Below, in pieces: positions 11,510 to 23,042 of a stretch of 64,000 nucleotides of DNA. Below the pieces are notes generated by a model. The model did no database searches, had not been told where the DNA came from, and saw only the letters and a list, made by a program, of their open reading frames with translations. The DNA is from Parelaphostrongylus tenuis (Eukaryota > Nematoda > Chromadorea > Rhabditida > Metastrongylidae). Where the stretch lies: contig JAHQIW010000280.1 in NCBI GenBank assembly GCA_019055375.1, forward strand, positions 1 through 64,000. The letters are read 5' to 3'. Position numbers and translations under genes: made by a program. The stretch's first letter is position 1. Each line of letters begins with the position of its first letter.

Positions 11510-13921
11510 TCAGTAGTTGTTGGTGTGGAAAATATAAGCAAGTTTGAAAAGATAATCCTTTTGTCCCCAATCCTGAGGAGATTCATAGAGATCTTGAGCG
11601 CTACCTGAAACAAAATTCCTCTATAGTAGAGAAAAACGGGAGCATAATAAGATTTCCATAAATACCGTGTCGCTTACACACTTATTTTGAACGAACCGTC
11701 ATCACATTTTATTGTGCGGATGTCAGTTTGCTAGCACTGAATTCAATCCCCGCACGCATCGTTCACAAATGTATAAAAAACGTTTCTCGTGCTCTTTCGA
11801 GTACTGCATGAGGATATTGTCATCTTCATGAATTACGTGGTATTCTGGTCGGGTAAATCCTGCAGTTTTCGAGGGAAACAAACACGGCGTTTGCTGACTG
11901 ATTACAAGAAAGGGTGAATATACGATCGGACCAATATTTTGCTTCTTGATAGACGTCCTCCGCTATCTTAGACAACAATTCAGGTGAGACGATCTTTCGC
12001 AAGTTTTTCAATTGCAAAGCACAGAGTAACCAAGCACAACTATCAGCTGGGAAAATTAGTGTGAGGTGGTGTGATGTTGAAAAGACGACTGACGATTTCG
12101 TCGAAAACTGAACATGTATTTATAAGCAATTTGACAAAAATGGATTACTATCAGGAGACTCGCGAAAATTGCGAACCTTTCTTAACACGTGAGCAAAATT
12201 TTTTGCGCGGCGTGAAAGCACGATCATTTCCGATCAACAAGCGAACAATTGAACATCGGTTCTGCACGTAAAACGTCGTTAAAAGGAAAATGTTCGATCA
12301 GAACAATAAAAACACGAGCAATCGCAATCGTGTGAAAAGTAGTCCCTCGTTCTGACATACCAGTGTTCCTTGGGCATCCCAAGACTGAAAAGAACGGTTG
12401 AAAATAACAACGCTTTTCGTCATACAAAATATCGAAATCAAAGTCTGGTCATCGGGGGTACGCGATAATTCTTTCTTGATAGAAAATAGGTCTTATTTAT
12501 AATTCCAGCCGTCTCAGCAGAACTGAAGATCGTCGATAGTGCCCAACAAACCTCACGTGGCTTACTTCGTGTTTCAAACAGTGATAAGGAACGTTTCCCA
12601 GAAACTGTGATATTTCCTTTGTCGAAAAATCCCGGTATGCTAAAGACCTCTGGAGGAATATTCGTCATGCAGATTTTGTTGCAGTGATGTTTTGCTGTGA
12701 CGGCAGTATAGTGCAGTGTCTTGTGATGCAAAGTATCAGAAAGCGCTTTAATAGGTACTAGCGCTAGTACGATCTCCTACCCAAGCACACTCTTATCAGT
12801 CAACCACAAGTCCTGTAACGCATTGACTCGGTTTCCTCTGAGACTTCAGCGAGAACCGTCTCGATCAGCATTCTACGACATTCACAAAGTAGAAGAACTC
12901 CCCAAGCACCACTCAGGGCAACACTGTGATATTTGGAGACTTTTGTGACAGGTGAATGAGTGGAAACGAATTGAATAGAAGCTGGGATCCACTCAGTAAA
13001 TTGTGATCGGGGGTTGTGTGAAATGATATGAAAATAAAAAAATGTGTCTTGTTGTTTTCACTTATCAAAGTTCAGAAACCTACTTAATGAACTGTTTTCA
13101 GCCTAAGACAGGTAAGATAATGTAAACGTTAAAGTGATTAGTCTAGGCTTATATGTCGTGGCTACGGCGAGTCCCCTTTCGAAGAAGATTCTCCTACGTG
13201 AAGGTGAATGGAGCACATCACCACCACGCGGTAAGGGCTCACGTGGTGGCATACGTACTCCGGCATATCTTGACCCGAACCAACAAGCATTGACGTGCGG
13301 ATCCAGAGGAACGGAATACCAAAGCGCGAGATTAGATCAACGAGCATGTGCTTATTACAAGTACGTCACAATAATGCTTTTTTTATAGCATTATAACCAT
13401 CTAAATGTGCTTTAACATATCTCTCGAAGTTAACGTGACAAATATCCTCAAGTATTGAGATTTCAAAGAAACCGACAGAAGTGCAAACTTATGAAAAAAA
13501 ATTATAATTGAAAAAAACTAATAACTTTGATGCCGAGGTTAACAGAGAGTCGGTCACTCGAATACGAAAAAAAATTTGACCTTTTTTGGGAGCATCCTTG
13601 GAGGCATTTGAAAGCGATTCTTCGTATGCGCTTGTGGTTGCGAAACCTACTAAATTATAAACTGAGCAACGTTCCGAACAAGAAAATAAATATTCATAAA
13701 GTACAGTTTTTCGAGAATTTTCGAAAAGTAAAGTACTTTGACCCTAGAGCGTAGAATAAATCAGACTTTCTTGACAAAATGTGGACGATATATAAGTGTT
13801 TACCACTACAAAAACCTTCAAAATACTATGATTTAATATTGAACTAACACTGATTTGCTTGACTCCTGTCGTTGCTGACGAGATTGGAAACGAATGAAGA
13901 GTTCTTCGCGGTAGTAGCCAT
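11510..13921 (-). CDS. Small three-exon gene, family member B1 (hypothetical)
   Basis: Exons 13849-13921 (73 nt, MATTAKNSSFVSNLVS), 13581-13646 (66 nt, FATTSAYEESLSNASKD) and 11510-11604 (95 nt, SAQDLYESPQDWGQKDYLFK, ending FHTNNY and stop). Splice signals: donor GTTAGT, tandem acceptor TTTAGTAG, donor GTCAAA (GT kept, weak), and acceptor GTTTCAG. The reading frame is open across all junctions and gives about 76 residues. The last exon differs from A1 mainly at third codon positions around LAYIFHTNNY, which argues for past or present selection on this frame. The product is polar and has no membrane segment. Function unknown. Confidence 0.6.
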
Positions 13922-14815
13922 GTTAATTTTCAACTCGCTCCAATACTTCAGTCGTTATATACCAAAACTAAACATTTCATAATAAAGAAGTAATATCGGT
14001 TGTTATCATCAATGGAAACACAAGCTGTATAACTAAAATAGAATCTTAGTGATTCTTCGTTTCGGTGCGCTCTACACGGAGAACATAAGCCAGACAATGG
14101 AGTACGCGTATAAAGCCTTCTGTGATACGTCAACAATTTTTTTGTGACTAAATATTATATCATTTGCACGAACTATTTATATTCACCTCAACATTGATCA
14201 ATATTCACTGTTCTCCTCTGATACAAACACGAGATCAGCTCAGGAGGTCTACTTCTACAAAAGCTTGCTCGAGGTCGTTTATCTTCTTCAAAATCAATGG
14301 CTGGTGTCTCGATGACTCTGCCTTCCACAGAACCGTTCAACAACTTATGTGGGAACGGTCACTACTCTGTTGTCGCAGCGTAAAAAAAGTAATAGTTAAA
14401 CGGCTCTGATGAAGGCAAAGTCGTCGAAACGTGAGCCGTCGTTGACTTTGAGGACGATAATCCAATCCTCATATAGGCTTTCGGAAAAAGGACACTTCGT
14501 TCAAAGAGCTTACATTTTCCCATGTCAGAGATCTATTGGGAGTTGATGTTTTATTATACTACAAAGAACGAGATGTTATTTCATTTATTCACTTACAAAA
14601 GCTGACGTTTTAGCAGTTTTCGCCTTCTTCAGATATAAATGAGTATTGAGATAAAACATCGTATTTGTTTATCAAGAAAAGTAGTATTATGTAAATTTAA
14701 GTGAGTACCGCTGGAAGAAGATGATGCAAATTCATAAATTCCAAATAATCGACTTGTGAAGCAATTATTCGATTTTTTCAGAAAGAACTCTCCCTTCTCC
14801 AAAACTGTTATTATT

Positions 14816-15252
14816 TGTTAAGGATTTACATCTGGCGGTAGCAAACTGCAAGTTCAGAGTTTTGGTCCTCCAAGGTCCAGAATTTTGCAAATCAATCAGC
14901 TTTCTTTATCATAAAACCGCTTTAAAAAACAGTAAGATAAAGACTTCTTGTAAATTTGTTCAAGGGTTTTTTATAGTGCTATAACAGACATCACGAATTC
15001 CTAAAGATATGCTGTCAGATTATGTATTCTTCTGAGCGAGGTCGATAAGAACACTCGAATGAAAAGGTTTTTCTGAGTGTTTGCACATGACACCGCCCTC
15101 GCAAGCAATGATGTAAAATGAAGTTATTTTCTTGAAATCATTTAGCTTCTTCGGTTGAACAGCGGAAGAAAGAAGGTTACAACATTGAATCTTCGCTAGG
15201 TCTAGCCACAAGCAAGGCCACACTAGACTGGAATCTTAAACAACCTCTATGA
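14816..15252 (+). pseudogene. Plus-strand gene remnant, unit B1
   Basis: Same two blocks as in A1/A2. LLFVKDLHLAVA and QGPEFCKSISFLYHKTA are open, and the last block (from 15148, SSVEQRKKEGYNIESS) keeps the family stop at 15250-15252. Upstream, an in-frame TAA and single-base shifts compared with A2 break the gene. The last acceptor has one extra base, putting the exons out of phase. Confidence 0.35.
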
Positions 15253-16695
15253 AAACGCAGTAGCTTACTCTTATATTACCTTATGCCTTATTTCCACAAT
15301 TTTAAGGATGAAATTCTGGAAAAATAGAGTTCAACGAGCATGGTGAGAATACAGCAACTTGTTACACATACTCCATGTCAAACTTCCACTCAGTTAATCA
15401 GTGATGGCAAGGATGGAAGTACACAAGAGAATAATAAAAGGAATACCAATATTATAATACAAATAATCCAATACAATATACAACTGGAACAACATTACAT
15501 CGATACGGTGAGGCAGAAAATGACAAAACAATGAAAGACGGGTGAAATCATGGATGTGGTCAAACCACGATTACGCTAAAAATACTTATGGTCATTGCGA
15601 ACGTGATTGGGGTCTTTACCTCGTTGAAATGTTTGAATATTAAAAATCCGAAATTGTGAAAATGTATAATCGCATTACTTTTACACTAAGCTAATCGAAT
15701 CAGGAATGGAAACATGAATAACTTGTATCGCGTGCAAAAAACTTCTGCATCAACTAATTTTAATAGAAGGCAAAACTTTCGTTAGAGATCCCTAAGCAAA
15801 AAACAATAGTCATTTTGTCAGCAAGGTTTACTTTTGGGAAAAGACCGTACAATCATAATGTTGTCGATCGAGAATGAATCTCTCATCACTGAGTGCACGT
15901 GACACAGGAGTGCTTCGGAGAACACACACGAGGGAAACCCCTTTCGCGAGTGTGTAAACACAAAGTGCAAAGTCACAAACGTCAGTTCCATGAGGACATT
16001 GCGAAGAACTTGACACTGAAAAATCGGAATGGGTCGAGGAAGCGCCTCGTTTTATGTGCAACAAGCTGGCCCTTTTACACCCCTCCCCCTCGTCGCAGAA
16101 CCAATGTTCAAACTTTAGTGCCAAACATCAAAACTACGTCTTGCGACTTTGACAGCTACGCACAGGACGGTAAACGAAGATGGTATGTGTGGGAACATCA
16201 TGAAGCTGTCCTAGCTAAAGTGCTTTTTATGACATCTAGGCTGAATCAGCTTAGGTCGCGCGCCTTTTTGGTTTGATCAGGATTACAGTGTATTAATAGG
16301 ATTTCATAGGAGCAATCGTAACACTGGTCTCGTCAACTTTGTGAGAATGTCGAAAATCTTCATGGTGTTCTTAAAAGCAGCTCATACCGGGACAACCAAA
16401 ATACCACGATCTACTGACTACGTTTCGTTGACTTTGCTTGCCATTTCGGTGGTTATATCGAAGAAGTTATATATCGTCGTTGCCATTCTTCTTTTCTATC
16501 ACCAATAGTACTCAAAGAGAGTTCCATGAAATTATTTTGATTCGTTGACATTTATAGAGGATTGTCTACTGAATCCACTTTCAATATTGATATTGCGATA
16601 ACCGTAAATCAAATAATGTGCTTTTTCAAGTTGTGCGAACACTTAGGTTGCTATACTAGCAGAAATTCTTTGTCTAGACAAAAATACACGTTCTT

Positions 16696-16881
16696 GTGTT
16701 GAAATCAATGCCTCACAGTTATGCTTTTCAACTTTTGTTAGTATTTTACGCTGTGGACATCTACGCGAGTAGAAGAGCGATCTACAACAGCGAATACGAT
16801 GCTCGGCAGCTCGAATTGAGGTGTTCAGCACTTGCACATAGAGGCTTAGTTACTATGAAAACCATGCAAGGAGTATTTTGA
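16696..16881 (+). other. Candidate coding exon, unit B1
   Basis: Open frame starting at an ATG with a hydrophobic stretch (HSYAFQLLLVFYAVDIYA), then NSEYDARQLELRCS and HRGLVT. The B2 counterpart (35913-36070) is shifted only by two 3-bp indels (agc and tat) within the shared part, a pattern expected for coding sequence. No splice donor is evident and B2 lacks the front part. Confidence 0.3.
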
Positions 16882-17749
16882 GAACCAACCCCCTTCCAAC
16901 TCACTCAGCGCAAATTCCGTCCATGATTAAGCTAATATCGCGGACTTGATGCAAAAGATATAAATCGGCTAATGTTCCGACATTTTCATCTTTTATAGAA
17001 GCTCATCTTATTCGATGAGTCAGGTGGCAACAAGAACCATAATGCGAGCGGAAACGAGTGTCTATCGGCTCGCATCATCGGCTTCAGAAAGACCAAGACG
17101 TCGATGCTTTAAATGAATTAATCTTTTTCTGCCAAGCTCGTTTTAACTTAACCAACACAGGAAATGTGTGAGAAGTTTCTCGCTCTGGAAGTGACGTAAT
17201 CGCAAAGCGGCAGACCTTGTTCCCACCTGCAACAGCCGACAATTAACTGCAACAAAAGTCGTAACGTTCCTCATGGCTATTTTGAGTCTCCAGTAAAATA
17301 TAGTCAACTATTGAGAACCCTCACGTTAACTACCTGTCTATCCCTGGATCGAGAAAAAGTTCTCGGTTGCGAATATTTTTATCTTCCACATCATCTTCGA
17401 CGCCTGTAAGTTTTTTCGAAAAAAACTTGTCAAGCGTCTACGATATTCTTAAGAATACGACAGTCCTCAATATAGAGTCTTGCCGATGATGAATGCGAAG
17501 AGATAAATAGAATGCAGGAGCTAAGTTTCGGACAGTAGATGGAATAGCTTTCTCGTGTAAAATAGATTCAAATAATGTACAATCAATATGTTTAGTGAAA
17601 GAAAACTGTGACTAAGAAGCTGCAAACTTATTGACCAGTCCTTGTCCTGTAAATATTCTTATCCTATTGATCTATACAACACCGCTGTAACAATCGGAGT
17701 CCTTAATTCTGGATAATGTGTAGGTATACGTATATCAACATATCTGTGG

Positions 17750-17819
17750 TGCTTGGTCGGGAATCGAACCCAGGTCGCCCGCGTGGCAGGCGAGCATTCT
17801 ACCACTGAACCGCCACAGT
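17750..17819 (-). pseudogene. tRNA-Gly(GCC)-like sequence with ruined acceptor stem
   Basis: The minus strand matches eukaryotic tRNA-Gly(GCC) from the D arm (GTTCAGTGGTAGAATGCT) through the anticodon loop (CTGCCAC) to the T arm (GGTTCGATTCCCG). The 5' acceptor strand ACTGTGG does not pair properly with CCAAGCA. In both this copy and 37705-37775 the tRNA core is flanked by an inverted TCTGTGGTG / C(A/G)CCACAG sequence instead. Confidence 0.7.
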
Positions 17820-18573
17820 TACTTTTGTTGTGGCCATTTACTCGCCCTCAAACGCCTCGCGGGTCTCAGGAAGGTTGTTGCCCGTTCTTCTGCGAATACG
17901 GGATTTAGTTAATATTTTATTCATCCAATACGACTAGTGAATGTCTGGTGTAAGTACAATGAAATAGTTCGCCTAAGAAGAACAAGCTAAAAGAACAAAT
18001 GTTACAATAACGATATCAAACAATATGTACAAATTTGCGACACCACGGGTAGATTACGTAACAGGAAACTATGTCTTCTCATGTGCCCACAGACAGAGAC
18101 TCGGCATTTATATTCAAGAGCAATGACAAGATAAGAACGATTGATTGAAGCGACAAGATAGCAGGATCACTAAACGCTGAGTCAGTAACAAGGAGGAAGG
18201 AACATTAACTACGCGACCTCACAAAACTAGGACACCAGCGAGAGTACGGAGGGACCTGAGGGCACCGGCGTCGATGCTGGGTCATCGTTCTTGAACTTTT
18301 TGTAAGTATCGTAGCGGATGTGGAGCACGATCGCCTTATATGGAGTGCGGATGTTTTGGATGTTTCATGTGGTCTTCGTGAAGTTCAGCGGGGAGCGAAC
18401 AGTGGATCGTTGCCATTGAATGTCGGGGAAATTATGTACAAAGGGGGTGATTGAATGTGGGACTGGCGCGCTTTACCCCAGTGGCGAATGAAACGTGATT
18501 TTTTAAAAAGTAAAGTAAAGTTTGAATAGCTTCTCTCAGTTCCCAAAAATGGGTACTAGAGTTTGGGTGGGTA

Positions 18574-20338
18574 TCACTACACGCTTTGCACGAGAGTAGG
18601 TAGACTGTACCTATGCTCATGCAATCACCGTCTCTGCCGTTGGGACATATTCTACAATCTTTCATTATACAGAGACGGTCATGTAAGCGGTTGCGAACTA
18701 GTTGGCGTTTTAGAGTATTCGGTGGTATTTCAATAATGGCCACCGATTGCTCTAAACCCGCCCTTTTTAAAACAGCGTTTTATAGCTGTACTAATTTCAT
18801 TTGAAAAGAACGGGAGGATGAACGGGATTTTCCTTTCATTCGAATTTTCGTTCGGAGGTGTACTATTTTCTCTAAACCTAAGCCGAGGGGCTACAAATCC
18901 GTATCCATTAGAAGTGGCTATTTCCCGAGCCAATTTCACGGATTCTACTCTCTGCTCCTCCTCAGTACATACGCTGGCTGCTGTTCGAAACATGTTCTTT
19001 ACTAGCGCCTTTTTCGTATGTGATGGATGAGAAGAGAGACAGTGAACCAGAATATTTTTACTACTTGGCTTCCGGTGCCACTCTGTGACGTAGCCGCTCT
19101 CGCTCAAGCTTATTTGCACGTTCAGAAAGGAAGCCTATGATCTTTTGGTATCTCACGGGTGAACTTTATATACTCTGACTGTTCAATCAACAATCTAAAG
19201 CAATTATCTAGCTCCTCTTGAGTGAAACAGATAACCAAACAGTCATCTATATACCTACAGTAGAGTAATGGCCGGAGATCCATCACTGGTGCTTCCACTT
19301 TCGACATAAAGGCAATCACTAGGCTAGGTGCCAGTCGCTGCCCCATTGCCAGTCCTCTGATTTGTGCGAAATAATTCCCGGACCATCTGAAGATTGAGCA
19401 GTTCAGGCACTCTTTTAATAGGACCATGAACTGCTCAATCGACAAGCCATACATGTTTACAGCTCCCTCGTGTTGTATCAGAAGCTCATGTGTGGCTTGC
19501 AATGCGGAGTCATTCGATATGTTGGTGCATAGAGCAGTGACGTCGAATGACTCCATAACGTACGCGCTGTTAGGGTTCGCGTTACGTAGACGATCCAGGA
19601 ACATCTGAGTGTTCGTCAGATGGGCTGGAATGTGCCCTAGCAACTGGGATGTTATTAAAGTTGAAAACCATGCTATCCGATCCGTCGGTCCGCCTACACA
19701 GCTGATGATAGGTCTAACTTTGAATATAGATGGATCGTTAGACATCAGATCATCAGTGGATACTAACTTATGTGTTTTTCATAAGTAAGTATAAGACAAG
19801 ACATGTTGGTGACTGGATTTTCAATTGTGAAATGATAGATGGTCTTAAGTCCTGCCGCTTTTGCCGTACGGACTCACTCATTGTTTAATCTACGGTTTTG
19901 CCTTTTGAATTCCTTTACAGAAGATGATCGGTAAAGCGAAGCATCTTCGAGATGCTTATTCGTTATTGCGATATCTAACTGTCGAGGAATCACAACAAAT
20001 TCTCCACCCTTATCACTAACTGATAGCCTTATTCTTGCTTCCCTTATCAACCCTCAAACCTCTTTCATGCCACGCTTTTGTAGCTCGGTGAGGTTCGATT
20101 GAATCTCTTCATACTATAGTGAGTGAGGGTTTTAAAATCTCGTCCGCAAATTTCCGCAATTTCCTATCAACCTCCTCGTTGGGGTCTTGTTGTCTATAGA
20201 ACGGCTGAGGAAATGGTGGTATTAGTGCATCTACTTGCTGTTCATTCCTATTAGTCTCTTCAACTCTGGCCTTTTTACGGAGTTGATCTTGCAAATCATG
20301 TAAACCACATGCAACCTTGCGCAAGGACACCTTAGAAA
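18574..20338 (-). mobile_element. Penelope-like retroelement, inverted copy (inactive)
   Basis: Minus strand, 5' end at about 20338. It encodes an N-terminal region (MSLRKVACGLHDLQDQLRKK, 20109-20330), reverse transcriptase with LYCRYIDDCLVI, and the start of the endonuclease region (CKICPN-like CxxC). It breaks off just after the CKACSD segment at about 18574, where unit B1 sequence begins. Stops and a +1 change near 18750 disrupt the frame. It reaches further 5' than the plus-strand copy, and the two meet head to head at about 20340. Confidence 0.85.
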
Positions 20339-20347
20339 TGGGTTGAG

Positions 20348-21679
20348 ATGGTGAAAAGCTTGGACCCAGTTCTAATAGCGAGCGCGCACCGTCAGGGAGA
20401 GATAAGGCTATCAGTTAGTGATAAGGGTGGAGAATTTGTTGTGATTCCTCGACAGTTAGATATCGCAATAACGAGCAAGCATCTCCAAGATGCCTCGCTT
20501 TACCGATCATCTTCTGTAAAGGAATTCAAAAGGCAAAACCGCAAATTAAACAGTGAGTGGGTCCGTACGGCAAAAGCGGCAGGCTTAAGACCATCTATCA
20601 TTTCTCAATTAAAAATCCAGTCACCAACATGTCCTGTCTTATACTTGCTTATAAGAACACATAAGTTAGTATCCACTGATGATCTGATGTCTAACGATCC
20701 ATCTATATTCAAAGTTAGACCTATCATCAGTTGTGTAGGCGGACCGACGGATAGGATAGCATGGTTCTTGACTTTAATAACATCCCAGTTGCTAGGACAC
20801 ATTCCAGCCCATCTGACAAACACTCAGATGTTCCTGGATCGTCTACGTAACGCGAACCCGAACAACGCGTACGTAATGGAGTCATTCGACGTCACTGCTT
20901 TATACACCAACGTATCGAATGACCCCGCATTGCGAGCGACACATGAGCTTCTTATACAACACCAGGGAGCTGTAAACATGTATGGCTTGACGATTGAGCA
21001 GTTCATGATCCTACTAAAAGAGTGCTTGAACTGCTCAATCTTCAGATGGTCCGGGAATTATTATGCTCAAACCAGAGGGCTGGCAATGGGACAGCGACTG
21101 GCACCTAGCCTGGCCATTGCCTTTATGTCTAAAGTGGAAGCACCAGTGATGGATCTCCGGCCATTACTCTACTGTAGGTATATAGATGATTGTTTGATTA
21201 TCTGTTCCACTCAAGAGGAGCTGGATGATTGTTTTAGATTGCTGAATGAACAGTCAGAGTATATAAGATTCACCCGTGAGATACCAAAAGACGATTGGCT
21301 TCCATTCTTGAACGTGCAAATAAGCTTAACTGAGAGCGGCTACATAACGAAGTGGTACCGAAAGCCAAGTAGTAAGAATATCTTGGTTCACTATCTCTCT
21401 TCTCATCCCTCACATACGAAGAAGGCGCTAGTAAAAAACATGTTTCGAACAGCAGCCAATGTATGTACCGGGGAGGAGCAGAGAGTAGAATCCGTGAAAC
21501 TGGCGCGGGAAATAGCCACTTCTAATGGATACGAATTCGTAGCCCCTCGGCTTAGGTTTAGAGGAAATAATGCGCCTCCGAACGAAAACTTAGTTGAAAG
21601 GAAAGTCCCGTTTATCATCCCGTTCTATTCAAATGAGATTAGTACAGCTATAAAACGATGTTTGAAAAGAGCGGGTTAG
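20348..21679 (+). CDS. Penelope-like element reverse transcriptase (ORF part 1)
   Basis: 443 codons. The protein copies RNA into DNA for retrotransposition. Visible reverse transcriptase features: KGGEFVVIP (motif region 1), KVRPIISCVGGPTDRIAWF, YTNVSNDPAL after SFDVTAL (motif A with Asp), GLAMGQRLAPSLAIAFM (motif B), and YCRYIDDCLII with the catalytic YIDD at 21179-21190 (motif C). The YIDD box and lack of LTRs fit the Penelope class. It ends at a TAG (RAG then stop) where a T has been lost: the sister copy and codon pattern imply the frame once continued into the endonuclease at 21658-22146. The N-terminal part present in the inverted copy is missing, so this copy is 5'-truncated as well as frameshifted. 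Recent-looking otherwise. Confidence 0.85.
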   Translation: MVKSLDPVLIASAHRQGEIRLSVSDKGGEFVVIPRQLDIAITSKHLQDASLYRSSSVKEFKRQNRKLNSEWVRTAKAAGLRPSIISQLKIQSPTCPVLYLLIRTHKLVSTDDLMSNDPSIFKVRPIISCVGGPTDRIAWFLTLITSQLLGHIPAHLTNTQMFLDRLRNANPNNAYVMESFDVTALYTNVSNDPALRATHELLIQHQGAVNMYGLTIEQFMILLKECLNCSIFRWSGNYYAQTRGLAMGQRLAPSLAIAFMSKVEAPVMDLRPLLYCRYIDDCLIICSTQEELDDCFRLLNEQSEYIRFTREIPKDDWLPFLNVQISLTESGYITKWYRKPSSKNILVHYLSSHPSHTKKALVKNMFRTAANVCTGEEQRVESVKLAREIATSNGYEFVAPRLRFRGNNAPPNENLVERKVPFIIPFYSNEISTAIKRCLKRAG

Positions 21680-22146
21680 AGCAATCGGTGGCCATTATTG
21701 AAATACCACCGAATACTCTAAAACGCCAACTAGTTCGCAACCGCTTATATGACCGTCTCTGTATGATGAATGATTGTAAAATATGTCCTAACGGCAGAGA
21801 CGGTGATTGCATGAGCGTAGGTACAGTCTACCTAATCTCTTGCAAAGCGTGTAGTGATAAATATGTTGGCGAAACGGGTAGGCCGCTCTATGCACGCATA
21901 GAAGAACACCTAGCTGACAAGCGTCTTAATAGACAAAACACCCCGCTAGGGACGCATAGAGCACAGAAGCACGACGGAGTTGATTTTGAAATCGAAGTCA
22001 CCATCCTTGCGCAGGAGCAAAAAACATCAGCGCGAAAGATCTTGGAAGCATTTTGGATTAATACGACCAATCCAACCATAAACCGCAGGGAGGAATGCCT
22101 TGTAAACACTCGTGATATGAGCCAGTATATAAGACTGTTGTTTTGA
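21658..22146 (+). CDS. Penelope-like element GIY-YIG endonuclease (ORF part 2, shifted frame)
   Basis: C-terminal part of the Penelope-like protein, out of frame by one base with the reverse transcriptase. A Cys-rich linker (CMMNDCKICPNGRDGDC) precedes the nuclease signature TVYLISCKACSDKYVGETG, the GIY-YIG equivalents being Y-L-I at 21829-21837 and Y-V-G at 21862-21870. The downstream Arg (RPLYARIEEH) and Glu (KILEAFWI) expected in GIY-YIG nucleases are present. In the family this domain cuts the target DNA to prime reverse transcription. The listed start lies inside the overlap with the upstream frame and is not a real initiation site. Together the two frames encode an EN-plus (Penelope/Poseidon-like) element. 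Confidence 0.85.
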   Translation: MFEKSGLEQSVAIIEIPPNTLKRQLVRNRLYDRLCMMNDCKICPNGRDGDCMSVGTVYLISCKACSDKYVGETGRPLYARIEEHLADKRLNRQNTPLGTHRAQKHDGVDFEIEVTILAQEQKTSARKILEAFWINTTNPTINRREECLVNTRDMSQYIRLLF

Positions 22147-22349
22147 TGGGTAGGGTGCATTACGAGCCTATGTGTCTCTCTTGCCGGTGATCTCCACTTG
22201 GATCATCCAGTGGAACACATATAAAAAGCGGTGAGTATGTTGAGTGTTGATTTTTGCTTGATGCGATTGAAATCTAGGTCTGGTGATTTTCTCTAAAGAA
22301 GTAATGGAGGTGTTTGACTGATTGTATTGCAAACATTTTGACCTTTCCA

Positions 22350-22384
22350 GGCTCTGAAGAAGGCGAACTGCCGAAACGTCAGCT
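22350..22384 (+). ncRNA. Hammerhead-like motif in Penelope 3' region
   Basis: GGCU (helix I), CUGAAGA (fits CUGANGA), an extra A, GGC-GAACU-GCC (helix II), GAAAC, GUC, AGCU. Helix I pairs over four bases. Helix III is the self-complementary ACGU with no loop, which could form only between two molecules. Hammerhead motifs in Penelope-like elements are established knowledge; activity of this variant is untested. Confidence 0.5.
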
Positions 22385-23042
22385 ATCGAATAAAGTTTAA
22401 TGTAACACCTTGTGTTCTGCTCAAAGAAGAAAATCAAGAATCATATAAGATTTTCCACAAGCACCGTATTTCTTACACACTTATTTTATTAAGCCCGTTA
22501 TTACATCACATTCTATTGTGCGGATCCCAGCACTTCTAGAACCCGATTCATTTCATGGAATGTGTCCTTGCAAGGGTGTTCACACAATTCACGTATTGCT
22601 TTGCATGATACTTGAAGATTAAGTCTTTTCTGTATTTCGTAGAATGGTAGTCAATTCAAATGCCCTTGTTCTTGAGAGATAGTCGACCCAGGGCATTCCC
22701 ACGTAACTGCAGGGTAGTGTTAAGGGATCGAGGGAATCAAGGGGAATCAAACCTGCACGTTGTTTTCTAATAGTCAGTGGCTCCCCTAGTAGCCCTATAT
22801 TGCAAAACATTTTTTTTTCTGCATGTTTATCAGCTGCGAAGCGGCAAAATCTGACTTTGTTTGCCGACAAAATTAGTACTCTGGGGTGGTGCGATGTTGA
22901 AAAGATCACTGAACATTTTGTAGAAAAATGTACACACATTTATCAGGAATGTGATAAAAATAGATTACCTCGAGGAGACGTGGAAAATCGCCAATACTTC
23001 CGCAAAGACGTGAGAAACGTCACCTTATGTCTTAACGAAAAA

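Larger units (their letters stand above)
3935..18573. repeat. Large segmental duplication, copy 1 (units A1 from 3935 plus B1)
   Basis: Collinear with 22444-38560. Matching anchors: mariner aaggacatttggccgt at 5363 and 24004; exon starts at 7220 and 25985; ggcaaagtcgtcgaaacg at 7706 and 26471; the tRNA-Gly-like sequence at 17750 and 37705. The offset grows stepwise from about 18.5 to 20 kb because of insertions and deletions, including a palindromic element gained in copy 2 and about 0.55 kb lost from copy 1 at 10262. Confidence 0.8.
10290..18573. repeat. Paralogous unit B1
   Basis: Unit related to A1 but without the mariner, and with a B-specific end at 16.6-18.57 kb containing a tRNA-Gly-like sequence. 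Outside the listed features, 12.3-13.5 kb and 17.0-17.7 kb show only A/T-rich diverged repeat with no gene I can support. Confidence 0.7.
20340..22440 (+). mobile_element. Penelope-like retroelement, plus copy
   Basis: Contains the reverse transcriptase and endonuclease frames, then about 290 bp of 3' sequence with a hammerhead-like motif and the tail CGAATAAAGTTTAATGTAAC. Unit A2 sequence resumes at about 22444. The head-to-head pair therefore fills exactly the junction between the two large duplicates. Confidence 0.85.

Noticed and set aside
11386..11613. 75-codon minus frame beginning MFQVALKISMN
   Set aside because: It is the wrong frame of the terminal exon of the small gene; codon-position differences among copies favour the frame ending HTNNY.
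11826..12017. 63-codon minus frame (LRKIVSPELLSKIAEDVYQE) as an extra exon of the small gene
   Set aside because: B2 has a one-base deletion in the same stretch and A1 shows no similar protein, so it is not conserved as coding.
17740..17820. Functional tRNA-Gly(GCC) gene
   Set aside because: The arms are good but the acceptor stem has mismatches at most positions, so a mature tRNA is unlikely.
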